The notes under the pieces are model-generated. The model was not told the DNA's origin. It searched no databases and worked only from the letters and a program-made list of their open reading frames with translations. Source: an uncultured Microbacteriaceae bacterium (lineage in GTDB: Bacteria > Actinomycetota > Actinomycetes > Actinomycetales > Microbacteriaceae). Taken from it: DNA of 64,000 nucleotides. The first letter of the stretch is position 1; every line of letters starts with the position of its first letter. The stretch lies in contig CANKXX010000005.1 in assembly GCA_947487835.1 (NCBI GenBank), positions 310,001 through 374,000 of the forward strand, given 5' to 3'. Below, piece by piece: positions 40,459 through 49,991 of this stretch. A program made the position numbers and the translations under genes.

Positions 40459-41304
40459 GTGGGCAGGATGGTCTCGCGGCTCTCCGGCGCATCGCTCGCG
40501 CTCGTGGGCAACACGACGGCGCGCATGCACGAGCTGGCCGCCGCCGACCGGGTGCTGCGGATGCCGATCCCGCTCTCGCGCCGCATCTCCTTCGTCTCCC
40601 TGCGCGGCGGCAGCGGCACCTCGTCGACCGCGGCCTACGTCGCGAGCATCTACGCCAGGCGCCGGTCCGGCATGGTCCTCGGGGTGGACGCCGCACCGGG
40701 CGAGGCGGGGCTGACCTGGCACGCCGGCGTGCCGGACGGCGCAGTCCAGCGGCCGAGCGGAGCCCGGCTGACCGCCCGCCGAGCCACCGACGCGATCGAC
40801 GGCCTGCCGCGCACCAGGGCCGGTCTCTACACCCTCGACCTCGGCGCGGAGCCCGGCGCCGGCCGGTCCGGGACCGTCCCGCCCGGAGCCGCCGCCTGGC
40901 AGGAGCAGCTGCCGCCCATCGCCCGATTCTTCGACGTCGTCACGGCCGACTGGGGGGCGCGCTCCTGGCGGCTCGATCTCGCCGCGGTGGCCGCCGCGAG
41001 CCACGTCGTGTGCCTGGTGTCCCGCGCGGACCGGCACGCCCTGGAGGACGCCGCGGCCGTCGTGCCCGCGCTGCTCGGGCACGAGGACCGCCCGCGGGTC
41101 GTGCTCGCCGCGGTCGACGTCGGCCGCACCGGCGGACGCGCCGCCCCCCTGCTGGCCCGGCGGCTCGACGTGCCCGTGTGCGCCGTCCCCTACGACGCCG
41201 CCCGGGCCGCCACCCGCCCCGCGAGCAGCACCGCGCTCGCGACGCGCACCCGCATCGCCTACACGGCTCTCGCGACGACCCTGCTCCGGGAGGCGCAGCG
41301 ATGA
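40459..41304 (+). CDS. ParA/MinD-like ATPase homologue, degenerate P-loop
   Basis: A 281-residue protein with a MinD/ParA-like fold: ISFVSLRGGSGTSSTAAYVASIYARRR at the P-loop (read as two strands and loop), VLGVDAAPGEAGLTW, FDVVTADWGAR and a C-terminal VVLAAVDVG strand. The P-loop has GGSGTSS where KGGVGKT is expected: the signature lysines are absent, so ATP hydrolysis is doubtful. ParA-like EspI proteins occur in some ESX loci. It lies between eccD and eccC with overlapping ends, so part of the machine or its regulation. Confidence 0.7.
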   Translation: MGRMVSRLSGASLALVGNTTARMHELAAADRVLRMPIPLSRRISFVSLRGGSGTSSTAAYVASIYARRRSGMVLGVDAAPGEAGLTWHAGVPDGAVQRPSGARLTARRATDAIDGLPRTRAGLYTLDLGAEPGAGRSGTVPPGAAAWQEQLPPIARFFDVVTADWGARSWRLDLAAVAAASHVVCLVSRADRHALEDAAAVVPALLGHEDRPRVVLAAVDVGRTGGRAAPLLARRLDVPVCAVPYDAARAATRPASSTALATRTRIAYTALATTLLREAQR

Positions 41305-44300
41305 CGCTCCGCCTCGTGCACCGCCCCACCCGCATCACCCGGCCCGTCCAGCGCGACGACCAGGAGCTGCTCTCCCCGCCGCCGACGCTCCCCGAGGGCC
41401 AGGCGGGCGGGCTCCCCCTGCAGACGCTGCTGCCGATCGTCGGCGCCCTGTCCTCGGTGCTGATGATCGTCGTGCTGCGCAACAGCAATCCGCTGTTCCT
41501 CGTGGTGGGCGCCCTCATCCTCGTGGTCGCGCTCGTCGGCGGGCTCGGGCTCGCCTTCACCCAGCGCGGCAACGCCGCGCGCACCCGCCGCACCCAGCGC
41601 GAGCGGTACCTCGACTACCTCGAGAAGGTCCGCGCCCGCATGCGCGCCCGTGGCCGTGAGGTGCGCGCCGCGGCGAACGTGCTCGACCCCGAGCCCGGCG
41701 CGCTCATCGAGCTCATCCGCGACCCCGCGCGGCTGTGGGAGCGCAGGCGGCAGCACGCGGACTTCCTGCGGCCGCGGATCGGCTCCGGCGACATCCGCTG
41801 GTTCGGACTCGGGGTCCCCCCGGACCAGAACCCCGTGCAGCCGTACGACCCGCTGCTCCTCGGCGAGGCCGAGTCCCTCGTTTCGCATTACTGCGTCGTA
41901 CCCGGCATGCCGGTGACCGTCGACCTCGACCGGGCCGGGCACGTCGCGATCGTCGGCGACCGGGCGGGCACCGTCGCCGCGGCCCGCGCCATGATCCTGC
42001 AGCTCGCCGCCCTGCACTCCCCCGACGACGTGAAGATCGCCGCCGCGTTCCCGCCGGATGCCGCTGCGGACTGGACCGGCCTCGACCTCCTCCCGCACGT
42101 CGTGGACGCGGAGCTGTTCGACGGCCCCGTGCCCGCACGCCGGGTGGCCGAGAACGCCGCGGCGCTCACCCGGGTGCTCGGGCGGGAGATCGCCGACCGC
42201 GCGCAGTTCGCCGCGACCGCGAAGCGCAGCACCGGCAGCGCGGCGAGCGCGGACAACGCGCGGCTGGTCGTGTTCCTCGACGACTACGGCCACGTGGCGT
42301 CCACGCTGCCGGTCCCGGACGCCGACCTGACCCTGGCGGACCTCCAGGTCACCACCGTGCACCTGCTGAGCGACCGCCTGCACGAGCCGTCCGACGTCAC
42401 CGTCCGCGTCACGGTCACCGACGGCGCGGTCGCCATCACCGACGCGAGGGTCGAGGTCGACGGCCAGGTGCGCGAGCAGACCGCGACCCTCGACGCCGTG
42501 CCCGCCCCGCTGTTCGACGCCGTCGCCCGGTCCCTCGCCCCCCTGCGGCTCAGCCTCAGCCGCCGCGACGAGGTCGAGTCCGCGCAGGCCATCGACGTGA
42601 CCGAGCTGCTCGGCATCACCGACATCGCGGGACTGTCCGCTGACACGGCCTGGACGGCACGCTCGCCCCGCGACTTCCTGCGCGTGCCGATCGGGCTCGA
42701 CGACTTCGGCGCGCCCCTGCTGCTCGACCTCAAGGAGTCCGCGCAGCTCGGCATGGGGCCGCACGGCATCTGCATCGGCGCGACCGGATCCGGCAAGAGC
42801 GAGATGCTGCGGACCCTCATCCTCGGCCTCGCCCTCACCCACCCTCCCGAGGACCTCAGCATGGTGCTCGTGGACTACAAGGGCGGAGCGGCCTTCGCCC
42901 CGTTCAACGGGCTGCCGCACGTCGCCGGCATCATCGACAACCTCGCGGACGACCCGCAGCTCACCCAGCGGGCGCGGGCGAGCATCCAGGGCGAGGTCGT
43001 GCGCAGGCAGGAGCTGCTCCGCGACGCCGGCAACTCGCCGTCCATCAGCCACTACCGCGAGCTGCGCGGCGAGCGCCCCGACCTGCCGCCGCTGCCGCAC
43101 CTGTTCATCGTCATCGACGAGTTCGGCGAGCTCCTCACCGCGGAGCCCGACTTCGTGGATCTGCTGCTGACGATCGGCCGCATCGGGCGGTCCATCGGGG
43201 TGCACCTGCTGCTCTCCAGCCAGCGCATCGAGAGCGGCAAGCTCCGCGGGCTCGACACCTACCTCTCGTACCGGATCGGCCTGCGCACGTTCTCGGAGTC
43301 CGAGAGCTCGATCGTGCTTGACACCCCGGACGCCTTCCACCTCCCCGCCGTGCCCGGGTACGGCTACCTCAAGGTGGACACGTCGGTCTACCGGCGCTTC
43401 CGCGCGGGCTACGTCTCCGGTCCCGTCTCCGACGACCTCACCCGTCCCCTCGAGGCGTCCGACCAGGGGGTCGAGCCCCTCCTGCTGCCGGTGTACAACG
43501 GGATCGCCGTGCAGGGCGACGAGGCCGCCCCCGAGGACGAGCTGGCCCGCCCGTCCGTCGGCCGCGCGCTGATCGACGAGTGCGTCGAGCGGCTGCGCTC
43601 GGCCGCCCGGGCGACGTCGCCCGTGTGGCTGCCCCCACTGCCGTCCCGGCTGCCGCTGTCCCGCGCCCTGGACGGTGCGCGGGCCGCGGACGCCGCCGCC
43701 GTGCTCCGCGTGCCCCTCGGGCTGCTCGACGCCCCGGCGCGGCAGCGCCAGGACCCGTGGCTCGTCGACCTCACCCGCGGCGGCGGGCACCTCGCCGTGC
43801 TCGGCGCGCCGCAGTCCGGCCGGAGCACGTTCCTCCGCACGCTCGCGACCTCGATCGCACTCACGACGACGCCGCGCCAGGTCAGCGTCTACGGCATGGA
43901 CCTCACCGGCGGCGGGCTGCTGCGCATCGAGGGGTTCCCGCACGTCGGCGGCGTCGCCACCCGTTCGAGCAGGGACCGGCTGCTGCGCCTCCTCGAGGAG
44001 CTGCTCGCGATGCTCGCCCAGCGCGAGGCGGTGTTCCGCGACCGCGGCATCGACTCCCTGTCGATGCTGCGCAGCCAGCACGCCGCGGGCGCCATCCCCG
44101 AACTCATCTCCGCCGACGTCGTGCTGCTCGTCGACGGGCTCGGCCAGCTGCGCACCGACTTCGAGGAGCTGGAGGGCCCGCTCCTCGAGCTGCTCCAGCG
44201 CGGCGGCGGCTTCGGCATGCACGTCGTGCTCGCGATGACGAGGTGGAACGAGCTGCGGATGGCGCAGCAGCCGCTGGTCGGCACGCGCATCGAGCTGCGG

Positions 44301-45254
44301 CTCAACGACGCCGCCGACTCCGTGATCGCCCGGAAGCTCGCCGCCACCATCCGGTCCGGACAGCCGGGGCGGGCGCTCACCGAGGACAGCCTGTTCGCCC
44401 AGGTCGCCCTCCCCGTGCTCGACGACGTGGACGACGAACTCATCGGCGACGAGCTCGAGGCGCTCGCCACGCGCTCCGCCGCGAGCTGGCAGGGACCGGC
44501 CGCGGCCCCCATCCGCCTGCTGCCCGTCGACCTCGGCCCCGACGAGCTCCCCGATCCCCTCGAGGAGCCCGACCGCGTGCCGTTCGGGCTGCGCCAGGAC
44601 ACCATGGAGCCCGCCTTCCTGGACCTCGCCGCCCGCGACCAGCACCTCCTCGTCTACGGCGACGCGCAGTGCGGCAAGACGACCCTGCTGCGCGGCCTCG
44701 TGCAGTCCCTCATCGACCGGTCGAGCCCCGACGAGCTCGTCGTGGCGCTCATGGACCTGCGCGGCGAGATCGTGGGCGACGTGCCGGACGACTACCTGGG
44801 CGGCCACGCCGCGTCGAGCCAGGAGGCGCGCGGGCTGTCCGCCGCCATCGCCGAGGAGCTGGCCAAGCGGCAGAGCGCGGGCGCCGGGCGCGTGACCGGC
44901 CCGCGGATCGTCGTCGTCGTCGACGACTACGACATCCTGGCTTCGGGCGGCACGGAGCCCCTCGCCCCGCTGCTGCCGTTCCTGCCCTCCGCCCGCGACC
45001 TGCGCCTGCACGTGCTCCTCACCCGGCCCGTCGGCGGCGCGTCCCGGGCGATGTACGACGTGGCGATGCAGACTCTGCGCGACACCGGCGGCACCGCCCT
45101 GGTCATGTCCGGCGAGCGCAGCGAGGGCCAGCTGCTGCCCGGCGTCTACGCGGAGCAGATGACCCCGGGACGCGGGCGGCTGCTGCGCCGCGGCGACCGG
45201 CCGCGCATCGTGCAGGTCGCTCACTTCGAGGCGGTGCGCACCCTTGCCCCGTGA
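41301..45254 (+). CDS. eccC: T7SS motor ATPase EccC (three FtsK/SpoIIIE domains)
   Basis: A 1317-residue protein: two N-terminal membrane helices (about 38-85), a stalk/DUF region, then three ATPase modules. Domain 1 has Walker A GATGSGKSE (493-501) and Walker B LFIVIDEFGEL. Domain 2 has GAPQSGRST (from 835), in which the lysine is arginine. Domain 3 has GDAQCGKTT (from 1120) and VVVDDYD. EccC recognises Esx substrates by their C-terminal signals and drives export. It is a single polypeptide, as in Firmicutes and ESX-4-like systems, rather than split EccCa/EccCb. ATGA overlap with the preceding gene. Certainly the core of this locus. Confidence 0.96.
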   Translation: MTLRLVHRPTRITRPVQRDDQELLSPPPTLPEGQAGGLPLQTLLPIVGALSSVLMIVVLRNSNPLFLVVGALILVVALVGGLGLAFTQRGNAARTRRTQRERYLDYLEKVRARMRARGREVRAAANVLDPEPGALIELIRDPARLWERRRQHADFLRPRIGSGDIRWFGLGVPPDQNPVQPYDPLLLGEAESLVSHYCVVPGMPVTVDLDRAGHVAIVGDRAGTVAAARAMILQLAALHSPDDVKIAAAFPPDAAADWTGLDLLPHVVDAELFDGPVPARRVAENAAALTRVLGREIADRAQFAATAKRSTGSAASADNARLVVFLDDYGHVASTLPVPDADLTLADLQVTTVHLLSDRLHEPSDVTVRVTVTDGAVAITDARVEVDGQVREQTATLDAVPAPLFDAVARSLAPLRLSLSRRDEVESAQAIDVTELLGITDIAGLSADTAWTARSPRDFLRVPIGLDDFGAPLLLDLKESAQLGMGPHGICIGATGSGKSEMLRTLILGLALTHPPEDLSMVLVDYKGGAAFAPFNGLPHVAGIIDNLADDPQLTQRARASIQGEVVRRQELLRDAGNSPSISHYRELRGERPDLPPLPHLFIVIDEFGELLTAEPDFVDLLLTIGRIGRSIGVHLLLSSQRIESGKLRGLDTYLSYRIGLRTFSESESSIVLDTPDAFHLPAVPGYGYLKVDTSVYRRFRAGYVSGPVSDDLTRPLEASDQGVEPLLLPVYNGIAVQGDEAAPEDELARPSVGRALIDECVERLRSAARATSPVWLPPLPSRLPLSRALDGARAADAAAVLRVPLGLLDAPARQRQDPWLVDLTRGGGHLAVLGAPQSGRSTFLRTLATSIALTTTPRQVSVYGMDLTGGGLLRIEGFPHVGGVATRSSRDRLLRLLEELLAMLAQREAVFRDRGIDSLSMLRSQHAAGAIPELISADVVLLVDGLGQLRTDFEELEGPLLELLQRGGGFGMHVVLAMTRWNELRMAQQPLVGTRIELRLNDAADSVIARKLAATIRSGQPGRALTEDSLFAQVALPVLDDVDDELIGDELEALATRSAASWQGPAAAPIRLLPVDLGPDELPDPLEEPDRVPFGLRQDTMEPAFLDLAARDQHLLVYGDAQCGKTTLLRGLVQSLIDRSSPDELVVALMDLRGEIVGDVPDDYLGGHAASSQEARGLSAAIAEELAKRQSAGAGRVTGPRIVVVVDDYDILASGGTEPLAPLLPFLPSARDLRLHVLLTRPVGGASRAMYDVAMQTLRDTGGTALVMSGERSEGQLLPGVYAEQMTPGRGRLLRRGDRPRIVQVAHFEAVRTLAP

Positions 45255-45261
45255 CATCGCC

Positions 45262-45594
45262 ATGGTCACGCCGACCCCCGTGACCATCGAGCCGCTGCTC
45301 CGCGCCGCCGCCACCGTGGACGGCGACCTCGCGCCCCGCTCGCTGCTGGCCGGCGCCGCCCTGCAGCTCGTCGACCTCGACGACGTCGCCGTGCTCACGC
45401 TCGCGAACTCCCGCCGCATCCACGACCCGGCCGAGATCGCCCGCGTCGCGCCCGGCCTGCCGCTCCCGGACGGCGAGCTCTGGTGGACGGAGGCCGTGGC
45501 CCCCTGGGGGTCTCGCGGCGTCGCAGGGGCGGACATCGTCGCGGCCCTGGCGCGGGCGCTCGGCGGCACGTACCGGATCGAGGACGGGACATGA
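45262..45594 (+). CDS. small T7SS-locus protein of unknown function
   Basis: A 110-residue protein starting at ATG 45262 (a TTG at 45244 is an alternative). An alpha/beta pattern is seen (PLLRAAATVDGDLAPRSLLA, VAVLTLANSRRIHDPAEIA, ADIVAALARALGG) and two tryptophans in ELWWTEAVAPWG. No known domain recognised. It lies 7 bp after eccC and overlaps the next ParA-like gene (ATGA), so belongs to the operon. Possibly a partner of that protein. Confidence 0.6.
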   Translation: MVTPTPVTIEPLLRAAATVDGDLAPRSLLAGAALQLVDLDDVAVLTLANSRRIHDPAEIARVAPGLPLPDGELWWTEAVAPWGSRGVAGADIVAALARALGGTYRIEDGT

Positions 45595-46178
45595 GCGACC
45601 GGCGCGCCAAGCACATCCTCCTCGCCGGGACCGGCGGCGGGGTCGGCACCACGACGACGACCGCGCTGCTCTTCACCGCCCTCGCCGCGAACGGCGCCCC
45701 CGCGCCGGAGCTGCTCGACCACACGGGCGGCGAGCTCGGCCTCCGCCTCACGGCCGGGGACGAGGTGCCGGCCGTCGACCCGGCGCTCACGCTGCACGAC
45801 TTCGGTCCGCACGCGTTCTGGGCGGCGCGGGACGCGCTCGGCTCGCCCGACGCGTTCGTCGTCGTCACGACGGCGGCCACGCCGGCCGGTATCGCCGCCG
45901 CGGAGCGGTTCCTCGCCGAGGTGCGCTCGGTGCACGGGGCCGGTGGCCTGCGCCGCGTGATCGTCGCCGCGGTCGCCGTGTTCGGCAGGCACCGGATCGG
46001 CCCGCTGGTCGAGCGGCTGCACGACTCCTACGGCAGGCGCCTCGTCGTCGTCGTGCCCCAGGACCTCGCCCTCGCCGCCGGAGGCCGGGTTCCGCAGAAC
46101 AGGCTCCGGCCGGACACGCGCCGCGCACAGGGCGACCTGGCGGCCCTCCTGAGGGAGCGCCTCTCCACGCACAGGTGA
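45591..46178 (+). CDS. second ParA/MinD-like protein, degenerate P-loop
   Basis: A 195-residue protein. HILLAGTGGGVGTTTTTALLFTALA at the N-terminus (a beta strand plus loop) resembles a ParA P-loop without its lysines. LLDHTGGELGLRL, LHDFGPHAFWAAR and FVVVTTAATPAGIAAAERFL follow as the next strands. It is smaller than ParA proteins and lacks the C-terminal membrane helix of MinD. Last gene of the machine operon. With 40459-41304 it makes a pair of ParA-like proteins flanking EccC. Function unknown: possibly positioning or gating of the secretion machine. Confidence 0.6.
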   Translation: MSDRRAKHILLAGTGGGVGTTTTTALLFTALAANGAPAPELLDHTGGELGLRLTAGDEVPAVDPALTLHDFGPHAFWAARDALGSPDAFVVVTTAATPAGIAAAERFLAEVRSVHGAGGLRRVIVAAVAVFGRHRIGPLVERLHDSYGRRLVVVVPQDLALAAGGRVPQNRLRPDTRRAQGDLAALLRERLSTHR

Positions 46179-46267
46179 CCCGGTAGGGCGGGCGCGGCAA
46201 ACGGCGTACCCTGGCAGGACACGACGGCGGACACCCGGGCCCGCCGTCACGGCCGCAAGGGAGCTCC

Positions 46268-46735
46268 ATGACCGACACGAGAAGCCCCATAACCGAGGCG
46301 AACCTCGTGGTGATCGGCCTCGAGGCGGAGACCCGCCAGGAGGCGACGCGCCGGCTCGCGGAGACGCTCGCCCAGGCGGGACGCGTGACCGACGTCGACG
46401 GCTTCCTCGCCGACGTGCGCGCCCGCGAGGAGCAGATGGCGACGGGGCTGCCCGGCGGCATCGCGTTCCCGCACGCGCGGTCGCCCCACGTCACGACGCC
46501 GAGCGTCGCGGTGGGCCTCAGCGACGCCGGCGTCGACTTCGGCTCCGACGATGGGCCGGCCCACCTCATCTTCCTGATCGGCGCGCCGCAGGGCCCCGAC
46601 CACAAGCACCTCGTGATCCTCGCCCACCTCGCCCGCAAGCTGATCAACGACGCGTTCCGGCGACGCCTGCGCGAGAGCAACGACCCCGCCCAGATCGCTG
46701 CGATCCTGCAGCGCGAGATCGTCATCCCCGACTGA
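46268..46735 (+). CDS. lone PTS fructose-type EIIA protein
   Basis: A 155-residue PTS_EIIA_2 protein. The active His69 is in GGIAFPHARSPHV, followed by VAVGLSDAGVDF and HLIFLIGAPQGPDHKHLVILAHLARKL (the conserved core, read in two parts). It has an AAGGGAG ribosome-binding site 5 bases from ATG. No EIIB or EIIC is nearby, so it may be a regulatory EIIA like PtsN, or serve a distant transporter. It marks the return to ordinary genes after the T7SS block. Confidence 0.85.
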   Translation: MTDTRSPITEANLVVIGLEAETRQEATRRLAETLAQAGRVTDVDGFLADVRAREEQMATGLPGGIAFPHARSPHVTTPSVAVGLSDAGVDFGSDDGPAHLIFLIGAPQGPDHKHLVILAHLARKLINDAFRRRLRESNDPAQIAAILQREIVIPD

Positions 46736-46746
46736 CCCCCCAGTCG

Positions 46747-47934
46747 ATGGCCAGCGAGACGGCCGCCGAGGCGGACCGCCGCGGCGAGGTCGAGGACGAG
46801 AGTCCCCAGGATAGGACGGACGCCCCGGCGCCCACCGGTATCGCCGCGCTCATCGCGAAGGTGTTCGAGTGGCGGCCGGTCCGCGTCTTCTTCAACTACA
46901 TGAACAACGGCGGCGACCTCCTCGCCTCCGGCATGAGCTACTCGGCGATCTTCGCCGTGTTCGCCGCGCTCTGGGTCGGCTTCTCCATCGCGGGCCTGTT
47001 CCTGCGGGCCAACCCCGCGCTCGAGAACGCGCTGCTCGAGCAGATCAACGCGTCGGTGCCGGGACTGATCGGCCCGGAGGGCGCCGTCGACCCGGCGGTG
47101 CTGCTCGACGCGGGCATCTTCGGCTGGACGGGTGCGCTGGCCGCGGTCGGCCTCATTGTGACGGCCCTCGGCTTCCTCGCCGCCGCGCGCGACGCGGTGC
47201 GGCGCATCTTCGACCTGCCCCCGCCCACCACCTTCTTCCTACTGCTGAAGGTGAAGGACTTCGGCATCGCGATCGGCTTCGGCCTCGTGCTGCTGGTCTC
47301 GGCGGCGATCTCGGTGGCGAGCACCGAGGCGCTCGGCTTCCTCTTCTCCCTGATCGGCGTCGAGGACGACTCGCTCCTGCAGATCGTGGTCGCCCGGGTC
47401 GTGGGTCTCGCCATCGTGCTCGCGCTGGACACCCTCCTGCTGGCCGGCCTGTTCCGCGTGCTGTCCGGCATCCCCATCCCCTTCCGCCGGCTCCTCGTCG
47501 GCTGCCTGCTCGGTGGCGCCGCGCTCGGCGTGCTCAAGGTGCTGGGGACGACGCTCCTCGGCGGCGCGAGCAGGAACCCGCTGCTCGCCTCCTTCGCCGT
47601 CATCATCGGACTCCTGATCTGGTTCAACCTCATCTGCCGCGTGATCCTCTACGCGGCGTCGTGGATCGCGGTCGGCATGAGCGACCGGGGCGAGACGGTC
47701 GGGTCGCTCGCGCCGCAGCCGAGGGAGAAGACCGAGGCCGAGGCGGAGGCCGACGCCCGGCGCCTGCTCGCCCGCGTGGTGCGGCGCAGGCTCGAGGCCG
47801 AGTACGCGGACGCCCGAGGGCTGCGACGGATCGTGCTGCGCCGCCGCATCGGCCGCCTGCCCGACGTCGAGCCCGAGCCCGGACCCGACGTGGAGGAGAC
47901 TGCGCCGGACGGGCAGTCCGTCCGCGCGAACTAA
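46747..47934 (+). CDS. YihY/BrkB-family inner-membrane protein
   Basis: A 395-residue integral membrane protein with six hydrophobic helices between about 45 and 315. YMNNGGDLLASGMSYSAIFAVFAA is the BrkB start; the remaining helices are followed by a charged 75-residue tail (rich in Arg and Glu). The family has unproven roles, once linked to serum resistance. In M. tuberculosis a homologue (Rv3335c) sits next to trpS, as I recall, which this order (yihY - xth - trpS) echoes. The start lies 11 bp after the EIIA stop. Confidence 0.9.
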   Translation: MASETAAEADRRGEVEDESPQDRTDAPAPTGIAALIAKVFEWRPVRVFFNYMNNGGDLLASGMSYSAIFAVFAALWVGFSIAGLFLRANPALENALLEQINASVPGLIGPEGAVDPAVLLDAGIFGWTGALAAVGLIVTALGFLAAARDAVRRIFDLPPPTTFFLLLKVKDFGIAIGFGLVLLVSAAISVASTEALGFLFSLIGVEDDSLLQIVVARVVGLAIVLALDTLLLAGLFRVLSGIPIPFRRLLVGCLLGGAALGVLKVLGTTLLGGASRNPLLASFAVIIGLLIWFNLICRVILYAASWIAVGMSDRGETVGSLAPQPREKTEAEAEADARRLLARVVRRRLEAEYADARGLRRIVLRRRIGRLPDVEPEPGPDVEETAPDGQSVRAN

Positions 47935-47937
47935 GCT
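47932..47937 (+). promoter_or_regulatory. -10 box TAAGCT overlapping the yihY stop, leaderless start of xth
   Basis: TAAGCT includes the TAA stop codon of the preceding gene and ends 7 bases before the exonuclease ATG. Confidence 0.5.
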
Positions 47938-47944
47938 TCTGCGC

Positions 47945-48790
47945 ATGGCTTCACCCCTGCGCATCGCCACGGTCAACGTCAACGGCATCCGCGCCGCGTA
48001 CCGCAGGGGCATGGGCGAGTGGCTCGACGGCCGCGGCGTCGACATCCTGGCCCTGCAGGAGGTGCGCGCGAGTACGGAGGACATCGAGAGCCTGCTCGGG
48101 CCCGAGTGGAACATCCTGCACGACGCCGCGACCGCGAAGGGCCGCGCGGGCGTCGCCATTGCCAGCCGGAACCGCGCGCACATCCACCGCGTCGCCATCG
48201 GCGAGGAGGACTTCGACACCGCGGGCCGCTGGCTCGAGGCCGACTACGAGGTGGGCGACTCCATCGTCACGGTCGTCAGCGCCTATGTGCACTCCGGGGA
48301 GGCCGACACCCCCAAGCAGGAGGAGAAGTACCGCTTCCTCGACGGCATGGAGGCGCGCCTGCCCGAGATCGCGGCGCACAACCCGTACGCCGTCGTGCTC
48401 GGCGACCTCAACGTGGGGCACCGCGAGCTCGACATCCGCAACTGGAAGGGCAACGTGAAGCGTGCCGGCTTCCTGCCGCCGGAGCGCGCGTACTTCGACC
48501 GGATCACGGGACCGCACGGCGAGGCCGTGCAGGGCACGGACGGGTCGACCGGCACCGGCCTCGGCTGGGTGGACGTGGGACGCGCATCGGCCGGCGAGGT
48601 CGACGGGCCGTACACCTGGTGGAGCTGGCGCGGCAAGGCGTTCGACAACGACAGCGGCTGGCGCATCGACTACCACCTCGCGACGCCGGCCCTCGCCGCC
48701 ACCGCGAGCGGCTACACGGTCGACCGCGCCCCCTCGTACGACGCCCGGTTCTCGGACCACACGCCCGTCGTCGTCGACTACGCGGTCTGA
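47945..48790 (+). CDS. xth: exodeoxyribonuclease III (AP endonuclease)
   Basis: A 281-residue Xth/APE1-type DNA repair enzyme that cuts 5' of abasic sites and degrades 3' ends. Motifs: ATVNVNGIRAA at the N-terminus, LALQEVRA (metal glutamate), GRWLEADY, the central VVLGDLNVGHRELDI (metal and nucleophile-positioning Asp, Asn) and a C-terminal RIDYHLATP with SDHTPVVVDY. Complete. ATG start with a TAAGCT -10 box that overlaps the previous stop. Followed 57 bp later by trpS. Confidence 0.95.
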   Translation: MASPLRIATVNVNGIRAAYRRGMGEWLDGRGVDILALQEVRASTEDIESLLGPEWNILHDAATAKGRAGVAIASRNRAHIHRVAIGEEDFDTAGRWLEADYEVGDSIVTVVSAYVHSGEADTPKQEEKYRFLDGMEARLPEIAAHNPYAVVLGDLNVGHRELDIRNWKGNVKRAGFLPPERAYFDRITGPHGEAVQGTDGSTGTGLGWVDVGRASAGEVDGPYTWWSWRGKAFDNDSGWRIDYHLATPALAATASGYTVDRAPSYDARFSDHTPVVVDYAV

Positions 48791-49879
<1,089 letters not shown>

Positions 49880-49978
49880 TCCCGGTTCCGGTCCCGCGCT
49901 CGGTCCCTGTTTCTGGCGTCTCACCCGGGTCCGAGCCGATTTCTCGGGCCCGCGGCTGGCCGCGTCCGGCGACGACGT

Positions 49979-49984
49979 TACGCT
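49979..49984 (+). promoter_or_regulatory. -10 box TACGCT, leaderless start of mannose synthase gene
   Basis: TACGCT ends 7 bases before the GTG at 49992. No ribosome-binding site is present. Confidence 0.55.
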
Positions 49985-49991
49985 GGTAACC

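Noticed and set aside
36742-40619. Large minus-strand frames opposite the T7SS machine genes
   Set aside because: Rich in Arg, Gly, Pro and Glu with no motif, and the codon pattern follows the plus strand.
29411-46178. T7SS block as a prophage or integrative element
   Set aside because: No integrase, transposase, tRNA target or direct repeats at its edges.
41259-46250. A 1663-codon open frame on the minus strand opposite eccC and neighbours
   Set aside because: Composition is Arg/Ala/Val/Glu-rich without any domain, as expected of the antisense of GC-rich genes. The plus-strand genes have clear families.
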